A stretch of 64,000 nt of DNA from Exiguobacterium sp. s193 (GTDB taxonomy: Bacteria > Bacillota > Bacilli > Exiguobacteriales > Exiguobacteriaceae), in NCBI RefSeq assembly GCF_018618755.1, contig NZ_JACSMR010000002.1, positions 310,001-374,000 of the forward strand. The letters are read 5' to 3'. The position numbers and the translations under genes were made by a program. The notes under the pieces were generated by a model that was not told the origin of the DNA, ran no database searches, and saw only the letters and a list, made by a program, of their open reading frames with translations. This document shows, piece after piece, positions 45,256-53,572 of the stretch. Position 1 is the first letter of the stretch, and every line of letters starts with the position of its first letter.

Positions 45256-46068
45256 ATGACAGTCAACTGGAATGAAACACGTTCATATTTAGAAAGTAAA
45301 ATGCAGGCGAAACCGGAAATCGGGTTAATCCTCGGATCGGGTCTCGGCGTCCTCGCTGATGAAATTGAAAATCCAATCGCGATTCCGTACGGTGATATCC
45401 CGAACTTCCCTGTCTCGACAGTTGAAGGGCATGCGGGACAACTCGTCTTCGGGACGCTCGAAGGCAAACAAGTCGTCGCAATGCAAGGGCGGTTCCACTT
45501 CTATGAAGGCTACTCGATGGAAATGGTCACATTCCCTGTCCGTGTCATGAAAGCGATTGGCGTCGAAACATTAATCGTGACGAACGCAGCGGGTGCTTGT
45601 AACGAAGCATTCGAACCGGGAGATCTCATGTTGATCACGGATCACATCAATTTCTTCGGAACGAATCCGTTAATCGGTAAGAACGTCGATGAGATGGGAC
45701 CGCGTTTCCCGGACATGTCGAAACCGTATGATAAAGAATTACTGAAACTTGCCCAAGCAACAGCCGATGAACTCGGAATCAATGTTCGCCAAGGTGTCTA
45801 CTTCGGGAACACAGGTCCGACATATGAAACGCCGGCTGAAGTCAAAATGGCTCGAATGCTTGGTGGGGACGTCGTCGGCATGTCAACGGTTCCTGAAGTC
45901 ATCGTCGCCCGTCATTCAGATATGCGTGTGCTCGGTATTTCATGTGTCTCGAACATGGCAGCAGGTATCTTAGATCAGCCGCTCCATCACGATGAAGTCA
46001 TCGAAACGACGGAACGGGTCCGGGCACATTTCCTGTCGCTCGTCCGTGGTTCGATCAAAAAAATGTAA
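45256..46068 (+). CDS. punA: Purine nucleoside phosphorylase
   Basis: Cytosolic trimeric-type PNP of 270 aa releasing purine base and (deoxy)ribose-1-phosphate from guanosine/inosine. Phosphate-binding LGSGLG, VEGHAGQLV, QGRFHFYEGYSMEM, the NAAGACN base loop and VGMSTVPE are all present. Equivalent to Bacillus PupG. Starts 21 nt after deoB behind AAAGGAG. Confidence 0.95.
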   Translation: MTVNWNETRSYLESKMQAKPEIGLILGSGLGVLADEIENPIAIPYGDIPNFPVSTVEGHAGQLVFGTLEGKQVVAMQGRFHFYEGYSMEMVTFPVRVMKAIGVETLIVTNAAGACNEAFEPGDLMLITDHINFFGTNPLIGKNVDEMGPRFPDMSKPYDKELLKLAQATADELGINVRQGVYFGNTGPTYETPAEVKMARMLGGDVVGMSTVPEVIVARHSDMRVLGISCVSNMAAGILDQPLHHDEVIETTERVRAHFLSLVRGSIKKM

Positions 46069-46094
46069 TAACACCTTAGAGGAGGAAATAGATT

Positions 46095-47396
46095 ATGCGT
46101 ATGGTAGATTTGATTGCAACGAAACGAGACGGTGGCGAGTTGTCAACAGCCGATATTAAAGCAATGGTCGAAGGATTCACGAACGGAGACGTTCCGGATT
46201 ATCAAATGTCAGCGATGTCGATGGCTATTTTTTATCAAGGGATGTCAGACCGTGAAATCGCCGATTTAACGATGGCGATGGTCGAATCAGGTGACGTGAT
46301 CGACTTATCACGCATCCACGGCAAAAAAGTCGACAAACACTCAACAGGCGGAGTCGGCGATAAAATCAGTCTGATCGTCGCACCACTCGTCGCGTCAATC
46401 GGAATTCCGGTAGCGAAGATGAGCGGCCGCGGTCTTGGTCACACGGGCGGAACGATTGATAAACTGGAAGCCTTCCCAGGATTTGATGTCGAGTTGTCTG
46501 AAGAAGCGTTCGTCAGTCAAGTCAACGATATCAAGATGGCGATCATCGGTCAGACCGGGAACTTAACACCTGCTGACAAAAAACTTTACGCATTACGTGA
46601 CGTGACAGCGACAGTCAACTCGATTCCGTTGATCGCAAGCTCGATCATGTCGAAAAAAATCGCAGCCGGTGCGGACAGCATCGTCCTTGACGTTAAAACG
46701 GGTTCAGGTGCTTTCATGAAGTCGTTCGAGGACGCGAAAGCACTCGCGACGGAGATGGTATCGATCGGGAAAAGTGTCAACCGGAAGACGATCGCCGTCA
46801 TCACGGACATGGATCAGCCGCTCGGTAACGAAATCGGGAATGCAAATGAAGTCAAAGAAGCAATCGAAGTCTTACAAGGTAAAGATGTCCGTGACTTGAA
46901 AGTCATCGCCTTGACGATTGCTTCACATATGGCTGTTCTTGGTGAGTTCTACCCGACGTTCGACGAAGCCTATGCCGATCTCGAGACACGTCTCGCGAAC
47001 GGTGCAGCACTCGACGTCTTCAAAAAATTCATCGCAGCACAAGGTGGCGATGCGTCACTCGTCGACGATATGTCTAAAGCGCTTGAGACGAAATACCAAA
47101 AAGACTTCGTCGCGTCAAAAGCAGGATATGTCTCTGAAATCATCGCGGATGAAGTAGGGGTCGCAGCGATGATTCTTGGAGCTGGTCGGGCAACGAAAGC
47201 TGACGTCATCGATCACGCAGCTAGCGTCACGTTGCTGAAAAAAGTCGGCGATTATGTTGAAGTCGGTGATGTCATCGCGACACTCCGTTCAAACAAAGAA
47301 ACGCTTGATCAAGCGATTGAAAAAATGGATCACGCATACCATATCAGTGAAACGAAACCGGTCGCACGTCCGCTCGTTCACGCTGTCATCGATTAA
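46095..47396 (+). CDS. pdp: Pyrimidine-nucleoside phosphorylase
   Basis: Cytosolic enzyme of 433 aa splitting uridine and thymidine to base and sugar-1-phosphate. Signature KMSGRGLGHTGGTIDKLE (about residues 108-125), the phosphate loop KVDKHSTGGVGD and VKTGSGAFMK for base and phosphate contacts. In Bacillus pdp sits with nupC/deoC/deoR rather than next to pupG, so its place here joins purine and pyrimidine routes whose product feeds DeoB. AGGAGG precedes the ATG; terminator follows. Confidence 0.94.
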   Translation: MRMVDLIATKRDGGELSTADIKAMVEGFTNGDVPDYQMSAMSMAIFYQGMSDREIADLTMAMVESGDVIDLSRIHGKKVDKHSTGGVGDKISLIVAPLVASIGIPVAKMSGRGLGHTGGTIDKLEAFPGFDVELSEEAFVSQVNDIKMAIIGQTGNLTPADKKLYALRDVTATVNSIPLIASSIMSKKIAAGADSIVLDVKTGSGAFMKSFEDAKALATEMVSIGKSVNRKTIAVITDMDQPLGNEIGNANEVKEAIEVLQGKDVRDLKVIALTIASHMAVLGEFYPTFDEAYADLETRLANGAALDVFKKFIAAQGGDASLVDDMSKALETKYQKDFVASKAGYVSEIIADEVGVAAMILGAGRATKADVIDHAASVTLLKKVGDYVEVGDVIATLRSNKETLDQAIEKMDHAYHISETKPVARPLVHAVID

Positions 47397-47403
47397 CTCC
47401 TTT

Positions 47404-47446
47404 AAAGTAGTGAGTTGGGTCTTCTTCCCAATTCGCTACTTTTTTT
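47404..47446 (+). terminator. Terminator of deoB-punA-pdp
   Basis: AAAGTAG-GAGTTGGG pairs with CCCAATTCGCTACTTT, followed by a seven-T run. Confidence 0.88.
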
Positions 47447-47493
47447 GTTATGATGAGAGTCAGGTTTTTCCAAAATGTGAAGGGGGAGAAAAC

Positions 47494-48498
47494 ATGAAAC
47501 CAACTCAATTGAAACAAGGCGATACGATTGCGATTCTTTCACCGGCGTCAGCGGTCGCAGCTTACGTACCACGTCGCCTGCAACGCGGTATCGAAACATT
47601 AGAACGGATGGGCTTTAATGTCATCGTGATGCCGAACACAACGGCAATCCATAGCCACACGGCAGGAACGATCGGCGAACGGGTGCAAGACTTACATATG
47701 GCGTTTCAAAATCCAGACGTCAAAGCAATCATTACGACAATCGGTGGTTTCAACTCACATCAGTTGCTCGATGAACTCGATTACGATTTAATCCGCAACA
47801 ATCCGAAAATCTTTATGGGCTACAGCGACATTACGGCTCTTCTGTCCGGGATTCATACGAAAACCGGTTTGACGACATTCGTCGGGCCAGCCATCTTACC
47901 TCAATTTGGTCAACTGCATGGTCTTGATGCGTATACAAAAAAGTGGTTTGAAAAAACGTTGATGCAGACGGAACCGATTGGTCAAATCGAAGCATCCGAC
48001 GAATGGACGGATGAAGGTTTGCGCTGGGACGTCAATGATGACCGGAGACGGACGCATGTCGTCAATGACGGATATCTCGTCGCCCGCGCAGGTACGGGAA
48101 CGGGTCCAATCATTGCCGGCAATCTCGGGACGCTGCTGTTACTTGCCGGGACACCGTACATGCCATCGCTTGAAGGGGCTGTCCTGATGCTTGAAGATGA
48201 CGAAAGTGAGACGCCGGAGACGATCGACCGGTACTTTACACAACTCCGTCATCTCGGGGCATATGAAAAGATTTCCGCGATTGTTGTCGGACGTTTTCAC
48301 GGGAAAGTTGAGTTTGATCCGGACTTCCCGCTGAAAGATATCATCCTGCGGGCAACCCGCGGCTACGATTTCCCGATTGTGCTTAACGCCGACTTCGGGC
48401 ATACCGATCCGGTCTTCCCATTACCAAACGGCATTCAGGCATCGGTCACTGCAGGTGAAACGGTTGTGCTCGAAATCCTCGAATCCGCAGTGGAATGA
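47494..48498 (+). CDS. LD-carboxypeptidase family (S66) peptidase
   Basis: Cytosolic serine peptidase of 334 aa, family S66 (LdcA/MccF). The nucleophile Ser is in FMGYSDITALL, with Glu and His expected in NLGTLLLLAGTPY-LEGAVLMLEDD and FGHTDPVFPLPNG. LdcA trims muropeptide tetrapeptides; MccF cleaves microcin C-type nucleotides and gives immunity. Length and motifs do not settle which. AGGGGGAG precedes ATG 47494; a much longer in-frame extension runs back through pdp and its terminator and is rejected. Confidence 0.85.
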   Translation: MKPTQLKQGDTIAILSPASAVAAYVPRRLQRGIETLERMGFNVIVMPNTTAIHSHTAGTIGERVQDLHMAFQNPDVKAIITTIGGFNSHQLLDELDYDLIRNNPKIFMGYSDITALLSGIHTKTGLTTFVGPAILPQFGQLHGLDAYTKKWFEKTLMQTEPIGQIEASDEWTDEGLRWDVNDDRRRTHVVNDGYLVARAGTGTGPIIAGNLGTLLLLAGTPYMPSLEGAVLMLEDDESETPETIDRYFTQLRHLGAYEKISAIVVGRFHGKVEFDPDFPLKDIILRATRGYDFPIVLNADFGHTDPVFPLPNGIQASVTAGETVVLEILESAVE

Positions 48499-48546
48499 GT
48501 AAAAAACCTGCGTTTTCCGAAAAAATTTGGTACACTGTTCCATGGA

Positions 48547-48565
48547 GTCACAAGTTGCTTGTGAC
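48547..48565. promoter_or_regulatory. Inverted repeat in the ppiB leader
   Basis: GTCACAAG-TTG-CTTGTGAC, perfect eight-base arms, 40 nt before the start and just after a TACACT -10. Operator or 5' hairpin. Confidence 0.45.
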
Positions 48566-48604
48566 GAACACCATTAGCTGAAAAGCGCGAAAGGTTGGTA
48601 TACG

Positions 48605-49042
48605 ATGCAAAAAACTGGATATATCTTATTAGAAGACGGAAATAAAATTGAATTTGAATTGTTTAACGACGATGCACCGATCACGACAGAAAACTTCGAG
48701 AACCTTGCGAACTCGAACTTTTACGATGGATTGAACTTCCACCGTGTCATCCCGGGCTTCGTCTCACAAGGCGGCTGCCCAATCGGGAACGGTACAGGTG
48801 GTTCTGGGAAAACAATCCCATGTGAAACATCGACTTCATACCCGCACAAACACAAAGCAGGTTCACTCTCGATGGCGCACGCTGGTCGCAACACAGGTTC
48901 GAGCCAGTTCTTCGTCGTTCACGAGCCACAACCACACCTTGATGGTGTCCATACGGTCTTCGGACAAGTCACTTCAGGACTTGAGCACGCTCAAAAAATG
49001 AAGCAAGGCGCAGGCATCAAAGAAATTCGCGTAGAAGCATAA
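48605..49042 (+). CDS. ppiB: Peptidyl-prolyl cis-trans isomerase, cyclophilin type
   Basis: Cytosolic foldase of 145 aa. Cyclophilin core motifs FHRVIPGFVSQGG (catalytic Arg), GTGGSGKTIPCE, SLSMAHAGRNTGSSQFFV and HLDGVHTVFGQVTSG are all seen. No signal peptide. AAAGG precedes the ATG. Single gene with a terminator. Confidence 0.95.
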   Translation: MQKTGYILLEDGNKIEFELFNDDAPITTENFENLANSNFYDGLNFHRVIPGFVSQGGCPIGNGTGGSGKTIPCETSTSYPHKHKAGSLSMAHAGRNTGSSQFFVVHEPQPHLDGVHTVFGQVTSGLEHAQKMKQGAGIKEIRVEA

Positions 49043-49049
49043 GTGTCTG

Positions 49050-49087
49050 ACTCCTCTTCAACTAGAAGAGGAGTTTTTGTTTTTTGG
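49050..49087 (+). terminator. Terminator of ppiB
   Basis: Perfect ten-base stem ACTCCTCTTC with GAAGAGGAGT, then TTTTGTTTTTT. Confidence 0.9.
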
Positions 49088-49137
49088 ACGAAGGGAACAG
49101 GTAACGGAGGAACAAATAGAATTTCAGGAGGCGTTTC

Positions 49138-49662
49138 ATGATGCGTTTACAAGGAAAAAAAGTCATTCAACTCGTCAGCAACGATTTTGAGGATTTAGAG
49201 TTATGGTACCCGGTCCACCGGTTACGTGAAGAAGGGGCGATCGTTGAAATCGTCGGCGAAAAAGCAAATGAAAAGTATATCGGCAAATACGGTGTGCCAA
49301 TCATCTCGGATACGGCTTTTGCAGATATCAATCCGGGCGACTATGATGCGATTCTCGTCCCGGGTGGTTGGTCACCGGACTTACTGCGCCGCTTTGATGC
49401 CGTACTAGACATGGTGCGCCATTTTGATGAAACAAAACAGCCGATCGGTCAAATTTGCCACGCGGGATGGGTCTTGATTTCAGCAGGAGTTTTAAATGGC
49501 GTCAACGTCACGAGTACACCGGGAATTAAAGATGACATGACAAATGCCGGAGCAATTTGGCATGATGAGCCGGTCGTCGTCGATGGTCATATCATTTCGA
49601 GTCGGAGACCACCCGATTTACCAGACTACATGCGTGAATTCATCGCTGTATTAGAAAAATGA
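49138..49662 (+). CDS. PfpI/YraA-type DJ-1 superfamily protein
   Basis: Cytosolic protein of 174 aa, family C56/PfpI. Nucleophile elbow GQICHAGWVL with Cys and His, Glu/Asp early in NDFEDLELWYP, and VPGGWSPD. Family members act as deglycases or stress chaperones; activity here is inferred. AGGAGG precedes the ATG. Single gene; a different subfamily from the Hsp31-like protein at 40049. Confidence 0.87.
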   Translation: MMRLQGKKVIQLVSNDFEDLELWYPVHRLREEGAIVEIVGEKANEKYIGKYGVPIISDTAFADINPGDYDAILVPGGWSPDLLRRFDAVLDMVRHFDETKQPIGQICHAGWVLISAGVLNGVNVTSTPGIKDDMTNAGAIWHDEPVVVDGHIISSRRPPDLPDYMREFIAVLEK

Positions 49663-49681
49663 CGCAAGCAAAATAAAACGT

Positions 49682-49711
49682 AAGGGGTGAAGCGATTCAC
49701 TCCTTCTTTTT
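49682..49711 (+). terminator. Terminator of the PfpI gene
   Basis: AAGGGGTGAA with TTCACTCCTT around GCGA, followed by CTTTTT. Confidence 0.85.
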
Positions 49712-49822
49712 GCCGTCAGAAACAAAAAAATGAAGTAATTCGTGGTGAGAAGGTGTAGAATAAATGAGTCTCAGTCGTTCGTTGTTCTGAGAGTTGTTGA
49801 AATTAGGAAGGTGTAGAATCAG

Positions 49823-50170
49823 ATGCTAGTAAAATATAAGAAGTTGAATGAGCGGACCGCGATGGGGTTGATTGCTTTTTCGTGCGACGTGAAGGATCCG
49901 AAGTATTTGCTTGAAACGGTTCAAGCCTATGAACAAGAAGAAGATCGCCAACTGTATCTCTATAAACAAGAGGAAGATTTCGTCGGCGTCATCGGTTTTC
50001 AATTAGTGGATGGCCACGCTGAATTGGAGCACATCGCTTTATCACCGTCATTCCGTGGCGAACGGATGTCCTACACGTTACTGGACGAAGCAGCGAAAAT
50101 GTTGCGCGTCGATATCGTCGGGACGACAGAAGAAACGATGCGGCTCGTTGAAAAGTGGAAAAATCAATGA
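49823..50170 (+). CDS. ribT: RibT-like GNAT acetyltransferase
   Basis: Cytosolic GNAT-fold protein of 115 aa beginning MLVKYKKLNERTAMGL, close to my recollection of Bacillus RibT; the acetyl-CoA strand region reads VGVIGFQL and IALSPSFRGERMSYTLLDE (GNAT motif A in degenerate form). In Bacillus it ends the riboflavin operon beside ypuF-scpA; here the rib biosynthesis genes are absent but the ypuF-scpAB side is kept. Acetyl acceptor unknown. Confidence 0.82.
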   Translation: MLVKYKKLNERTAMGLIAFSCDVKDPKYLLETVQAYEQEEDRQLYLYKQEEDFVGVIGFQLVDGHAELEHIALSPSFRGERMSYTLLDEAAKMLRVDIVGTTEETMRLVEKWKNQ

Positions 50171-50171
50171 A

Positions 50172-50206
50172 AAAAACCGGTCCGTATGTTTTAGGACCGG
50201 TTTTTC
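50172..50206. terminator. Bidirectional terminator
   Basis: AAACCGGTCC with GGACCGGTTT, T runs both ways; its right arm overlaps the 3' end of ypuF. Confidence 0.88.
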
Positions 50207-50664
50207 CATTTTCCACGGGTGACGAGTGCAGCTTGGCGCGCATCGATGACATCCTGACGGTTCCGCAAGCGGTGCTTATCCACTAAAAAGGGCCGATCAA
50301 GTGGTTCAAGTGACTGCTTTGTCAGGCACCGTGCCAAGTGGTCATCGATTGGGAGCTCAATCCGTTGATAATCGTTTGTCATGAACGTATCTTTTAATTC
50401 GATGAGCCGACCGGCATCGATTCCGGCTGCAGTCAGTGACGCGGCGTGCCGCTCGATTTTTTGGAAGGCCTTCGGGTAAGTCCGTAAAGCACCGGTCAAG
50501 TTACCGCGCCGATGATGGTACCGTGCGACGGCGAGCTGAATCAAGGCGACAAGTGATTCATCCGTCCGTCCTCCAGCTTGCCAGAGTTCTTCTAATACCT
50601 CATGGCATTCAAAGTAGTCTTCCTGTATATTGAACTCGAAAGCGAATTGTTCGATTGGGTGCAT
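50191..50664 (-). CDS. ypuF: DUF309 protein YpuF
   Basis: Helical cytosolic protein of 157 aa of unknown function. The hallmark FECHEVLEELWQ is near residue 18 and ALIQLAVARYHHRRGN near 47, as in DUF309. ATG 50664 has GGAGGAG upstream; an in-frame extension to 50760 would overlap the scpA start and lacks a ribosome site. Divergent from scpA with about 95 bp between. Confidence 0.85.
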   Translation of the reverse strand: MHPIEQFAFEFNIQEDYFECHEVLEELWQAGGRTDESLVALIQLAVARYHHRRGNLTGALRTYPKAFQKIERHAASLTAAGIDAGRLIELKDTFMTNDYQRIELPIDDHLARCLTKQSLEPLDRPFLVDKHRLRNRQDVIDARQAALVTRGKWKNRS

Positions 50665-50758
50665 GAAGACTCCTCCTTTCCTTTTAATATAGCATAGTCG
50701 AACACTAGCGATGTATGGTATACTTAGGCGCAAAAAACGTTGATGGGCAGGGAGAATC

Positions 50759-51514
50759 ATGGAATCATATAGTGTGAAGATGGATGCGTTTGAAGGCCCG
50801 CTCGATTTACTGTTACACTTGATCGGGAAACTAGAAATCGATATTTACGATATTTCCGTCTCGATCGTGACGGATCAATATGTGTCCTATATTCGGGCGA
50901 TGCAGCATCTTGAACTCGATGTGGCTAGTGAATATCTTGTCATGGCTGCGACACTCTTGCAACTGAAAAGTAAACAGTTATTGCCGGTTGAGCAAACCGA
51001 CTTCGATGATGTTCCTGATTTTGAAGAGGAACCGACACGTGAAGGTTTGATTCAGCAACTGATTGAATACAAAGCATATAAAGAAGCAGCGCTTGTCTTA
51101 AAAGAAAAGGAAGAGGCGCGCCTCGAACTCTTTTCAAAACAGCCGGAAGACTTGTTACGCTATCTCGACACGGAAGCGAATGACTACAATGGAACATTAT
51201 CGTTCAGTGATTTGTTACGTGCCTATGAAAAGATGCGGCAACGTGTCGCTTGGAAAGTCAGACGCTCGAAGACAGTCAAACGAGAAGAACGATCACTTGA
51301 GCAGCAAATGATTCATGTAGCTGACTACGTGACATCAAAAGAACGGACGACCTTTTTTGGATTCTTTGCCGAACAACCGACCGTCGAAGAACTGGTCGTC
51401 AGTTTCCTTGCTGTGCTCGAACTCGTCAAACAGCGTGTCATCGTCTGTGAACAGATGAATGATGATATCTTATTACGGAGCTTGGCAAAGGAGGAGAATC
51501 CGATTGGCGTATGA
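50759..51514 (+). CDS. scpA: Segregation and condensation protein A
   Basis: Kleisin subunit of the Smc-ScpA-ScpB condensin, 251 aa. N-terminal [22 protein letters not shown] and the [18 protein letters not shown] helix bind Smc's neck; the C-terminal winged helix ([14 protein letters not shown]) binds the Smc cap. Acts on the nucleoid in chromosome segregation. Overlaps scpB by 11 nt. Confidence 0.95.
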   Translation: MESYSVKMDAFEGPLDLLLHLIGKLEIDIYDISVSIVTDQYVSYIRAMQHLELDVASEYLVMAATLLQLKSKQLLPVEQTDFDDVPDFEEEPTREGLIQQLIEYKAYKEAALVLKEKEEARLELFSKQPEDLLRYLDTEANDYNGTLSFSDLLRAYEKMRQRVAWKVRRSKTVKREERSLEQQMIHVADYVTSKERTTFFGFFAEQPTVEELVVSFLAVLELVKQRVIVCEQMNDDILLRSLAKEENPIGV

Positions 51515-52076
51515 CCGAATCATTGAAAGTCTGTTGTTTGTCGTCGGAGACGACGGCATCGATCCACGTGGCCTGAGCCAAGTGCTTGAAATCAGTGAAG
51601 CAGCGGCGCGTGAACAGCTACATGCGCTCCAGCATCTGTTTGAATCGGAAGGGCGTGTACTCCAGATCGTTGAATCGGGCGGCGTCTTTAAGATGGTGAC
51701 ACGAAAAGACATGTCACCATACATTCAAGCCTATGCAGGGTCGCTCGCAGAAGACAGCTTATCGCGCGCTGCGATGGAGACACTGGTCATCATCGCCTAT
51801 AAACAGCCCGTCACGCGTGCAGACATTGAAGTCATTCGTGGTGTCAAGACGGAACGTGTCATCCACACGCTGAGTGCAAAAGGATTGATTGAAGAAGCCG
51901 GACGCGCAAAAGGTGTCGGGCGTGCTAAATTGTATAAAACGACGGATCATTTCTTAGACCATTTCGGTCTCAATAGCATCGAGGAATTACCACCGCTCGA
52001 ATTTGAAGAAACGTTCGAAGCGGACGGCGATCTATTTTTTAGAAATGAACCGTCATTAGAGGAGAGAATAAATTAA
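51504..52076 (+). CDS. scpB: Segregation and condensation protein B
   Basis: Condensin accessory subunit of 190 aa with two winged-helix domains; [23 protein letters not shown] and [23 protein letters not shown] are conserved. The start is TTG 51504 ([13 protein letters not shown]), 7 nt after GGAGGAG; an upstream in-frame extension lies entirely in scpA. Its stop overlaps the rluB start by one base. Confidence 0.95.
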   Translation: MAYDRIIESLLFVVGDDGIDPRGLSQVLEISEAAAREQLHALQHLFESEGRVLQIVESGGVFKMVTRKDMSPYIQAYAGSLAEDSLSRAAMETLVIIAYKQPVTRADIEVIRGVKTERVIHTLSAKGLIEEAGRAKGVGRAKLYKTTDHFLDHFGLNSIEELPPLEFEETFEADGDLFFRNEPSLEERIN

Positions 52077-52837
52077 TGGAACGTCTACAAAAAGTTATCG
52101 CACAAGCTGGTGTCGCATCACGACGCAAAGCAGAAGAATTAATTACAGAAGGTCGCGTCAAGGTCAACGGAAAAGTCATCACGGAGCTTGGGACGAAAGT
52201 CGGCGGACGTGCTGAGGTTGAAGTCGATGGCGTCAAGCTCGAACGGGAAGAACACGTCTACTACATGTTGTACAAACCAACGGGTGTCGTTTCGACAGTT
52301 GAAGATGATAAAGGGCGCAAAACAGTTGTTGAGCTTGTCCCACCCGGACACCGAGTCTTCCCAGTCGGACGTCTTGATTACAACACGAGTGGATTACTCT
52401 TATTGACGAATGATGGTGAATTTTCAAACCTCTTGCTGCACCCGAAATTTAAAGTCCCAAAACGCTACATCGTCAAAATTAAAGGTGTGCCGGATTATTA
52501 CCACGTCAAAGGTCTTGAAAAAGGTGTCGTCTTACCGGACGGATTCAAGACAGGGAAAGCACGGGTTGAAATGCGTGACGTCGATAAGAAAAAGAATACG
52601 GCGATTCTTGAAATGGTCATCTATGAAGGGCATAACCGTCAAGTCCGTCAAATGGTCGAAACGCTTGGGGCAGAAGTCATCAAGTTGAAGCGGGAACAGT
52701 TTGGATTCTTGACGTTAGCAGGGCTTACTTCAGGAGACTGGCGTGAACTTTCAAAAAAAGAAGTCAATCAATTGCGTGAGCTTGCGGATCCTGTCGCGCC
52801 ACCTACGAAAAGACGTAAGAACACAAAAAAACGTTAA
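52076..52837 (+). CDS. rluB: 23S rRNA pseudouridine synthase RluB
   Basis: RsuA/RluB-family enzyme of 253 aa modifying 23S rRNA. S4 RNA-binding domain at the N-terminus (LQKVIAQAGVASRRKAE) and catalytic Asp in GRLDYNTSGLLLLTNDG; KPTGVVST and NRQVRQM are also present. The lysine/arginine-rich end (KRRKNTKKR) likely binds rRNA. Follows scpB as in Bacillus. Confidence 0.94.
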   Translation: MERLQKVIAQAGVASRRKAEELITEGRVKVNGKVITELGTKVGGRAEVEVDGVKLEREEHVYYMLYKPTGVVSTVEDDKGRKTVVELVPPGHRVFPVGRLDYNTSGLLLLTNDGEFSNLLLHPKFKVPKRYIVKIKGVPDYYHVKGLEKGVVLPDGFKTGKARVEMRDVDKKKNTAILEMVIYEGHNRQVRQMVETLGAEVIKLKREQFGFLTLAGLTSGDWRELSKKEVNQLRELADPVAPPTKRRKNTKKR

Positions 52838-52848
52838 TTTGTAAAGCG

Positions 52849-52883
52849 GAAAGCTCACCTAATCGGTTGAGTTTTCTTTTTTT
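52849..52883 (+). terminator. Terminator of scpA-scpB-rluB
   Basis: GAAAGCTCA with TGAGTTTTC, one G-T pair, then a seven-T run. Confidence 0.75.
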
Positions 52884-52963
52884 GTGACAAAACGATTAAC
52901 GTATTTCACATAGTCTCAACATTTAAGCGATTTCAAGTACAATATGGGTGGAGGCGGTATAAC

Positions 52964-53554
52964 ATGAAAAAAAAGAATCAAAACCCGGAAGAACGGCTGG
53001 CAGCGGCGAAACAAAATAAGAAAAAGCGTTCATTCTGGCGACTGATGATCATGACGATCGTTCTGTTTGCTGGGGCAGTCGTTATCATGCAGTTCGTCGA
53101 TCAAGCGACACGCGATAAAAATGGTCGTGTCATGGCGGGAGACGATGCACCAGATTTTGCACTCGTCGACTTGTATGGTGAGAAACAACATTCATTGGAC
53201 GAATATAAAGGCAAAGGTCTATTGCTGAATTTTTGGGGAACGTTTTGTGAACCGTGTAAAAAAGAGATGCCGTTGATTAACGATAATTACAGTATGATGC
53301 AAGACAAAGGCGTCAATTTTGTTGCGGTCAACGTCGGTGAGACACCAGTCCGCGTCTCGAGTTTCATCAAAGACATCGGTGGAACGGATTATCCGGTCTT
53401 GATGGATACGAACAGTTCCGTCGAAAAAGCGTATGGCATCTATAATTTACCTGTGACATTCATCATCAATAAACAGGGTGAAGTCGTTGAAAAGTATGAA
53501 GGTGAAATTGATCAAGCGAAGTTAGAAGAAATGATAAAAAAAGCAAACGAGTAA
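52964..53554 (+). CDS. resA: Thiol-disulfide oxidoreductase ResA
   Basis: Membrane-tethered extracytoplasmic thioredoxin of 196 aa reducing apocytochrome c for haem attachment. One signal-anchor helix (about 25-45), then the redox motif FCEPCKK (Cys95, Cys98), identical to the CEPC of Bacillus ResA, and the cis-Pro loop NLPVTFI. First gene of resABC-resDE. A TACAAT -10 sits just upstream. Confidence 0.94.
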   Translation: MKKKNQNPEERLAAAKQNKKKRSFWRLMIMTIVLFAGAVVIMQFVDQATRDKNGRVMAGDDAPDFALVDLYGEKQHSLDEYKGKGLLLNFWGTFCEPCKKEMPLINDNYSMMQDKGVNFVAVNVGETPVRVSSFIKDIGGTDYPVLMDTNSSVEKAYGIYNLPVTFIINKQGEVVEKYEGEIDQAKLEEMIKKANE

Positions 53555-53572
53555 CGCATCGAGGGGGAATTG

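Noticed and set aside
47254-47493. N-terminal extension of the LD-carboxypeptidase reading frame into pdp
   Set aside because: It overlaps pdp and its terminator, has no ribosome site, and the family start fits ATG 47494.
52885-52920. TTTGTGACAAAA and TTTCACA before resA as a Rex or ResD site
   Set aside because: Spacing does not fit TTGTGAA-N4-TTCACAA and no clear ResD consensus could be assigned by eye.
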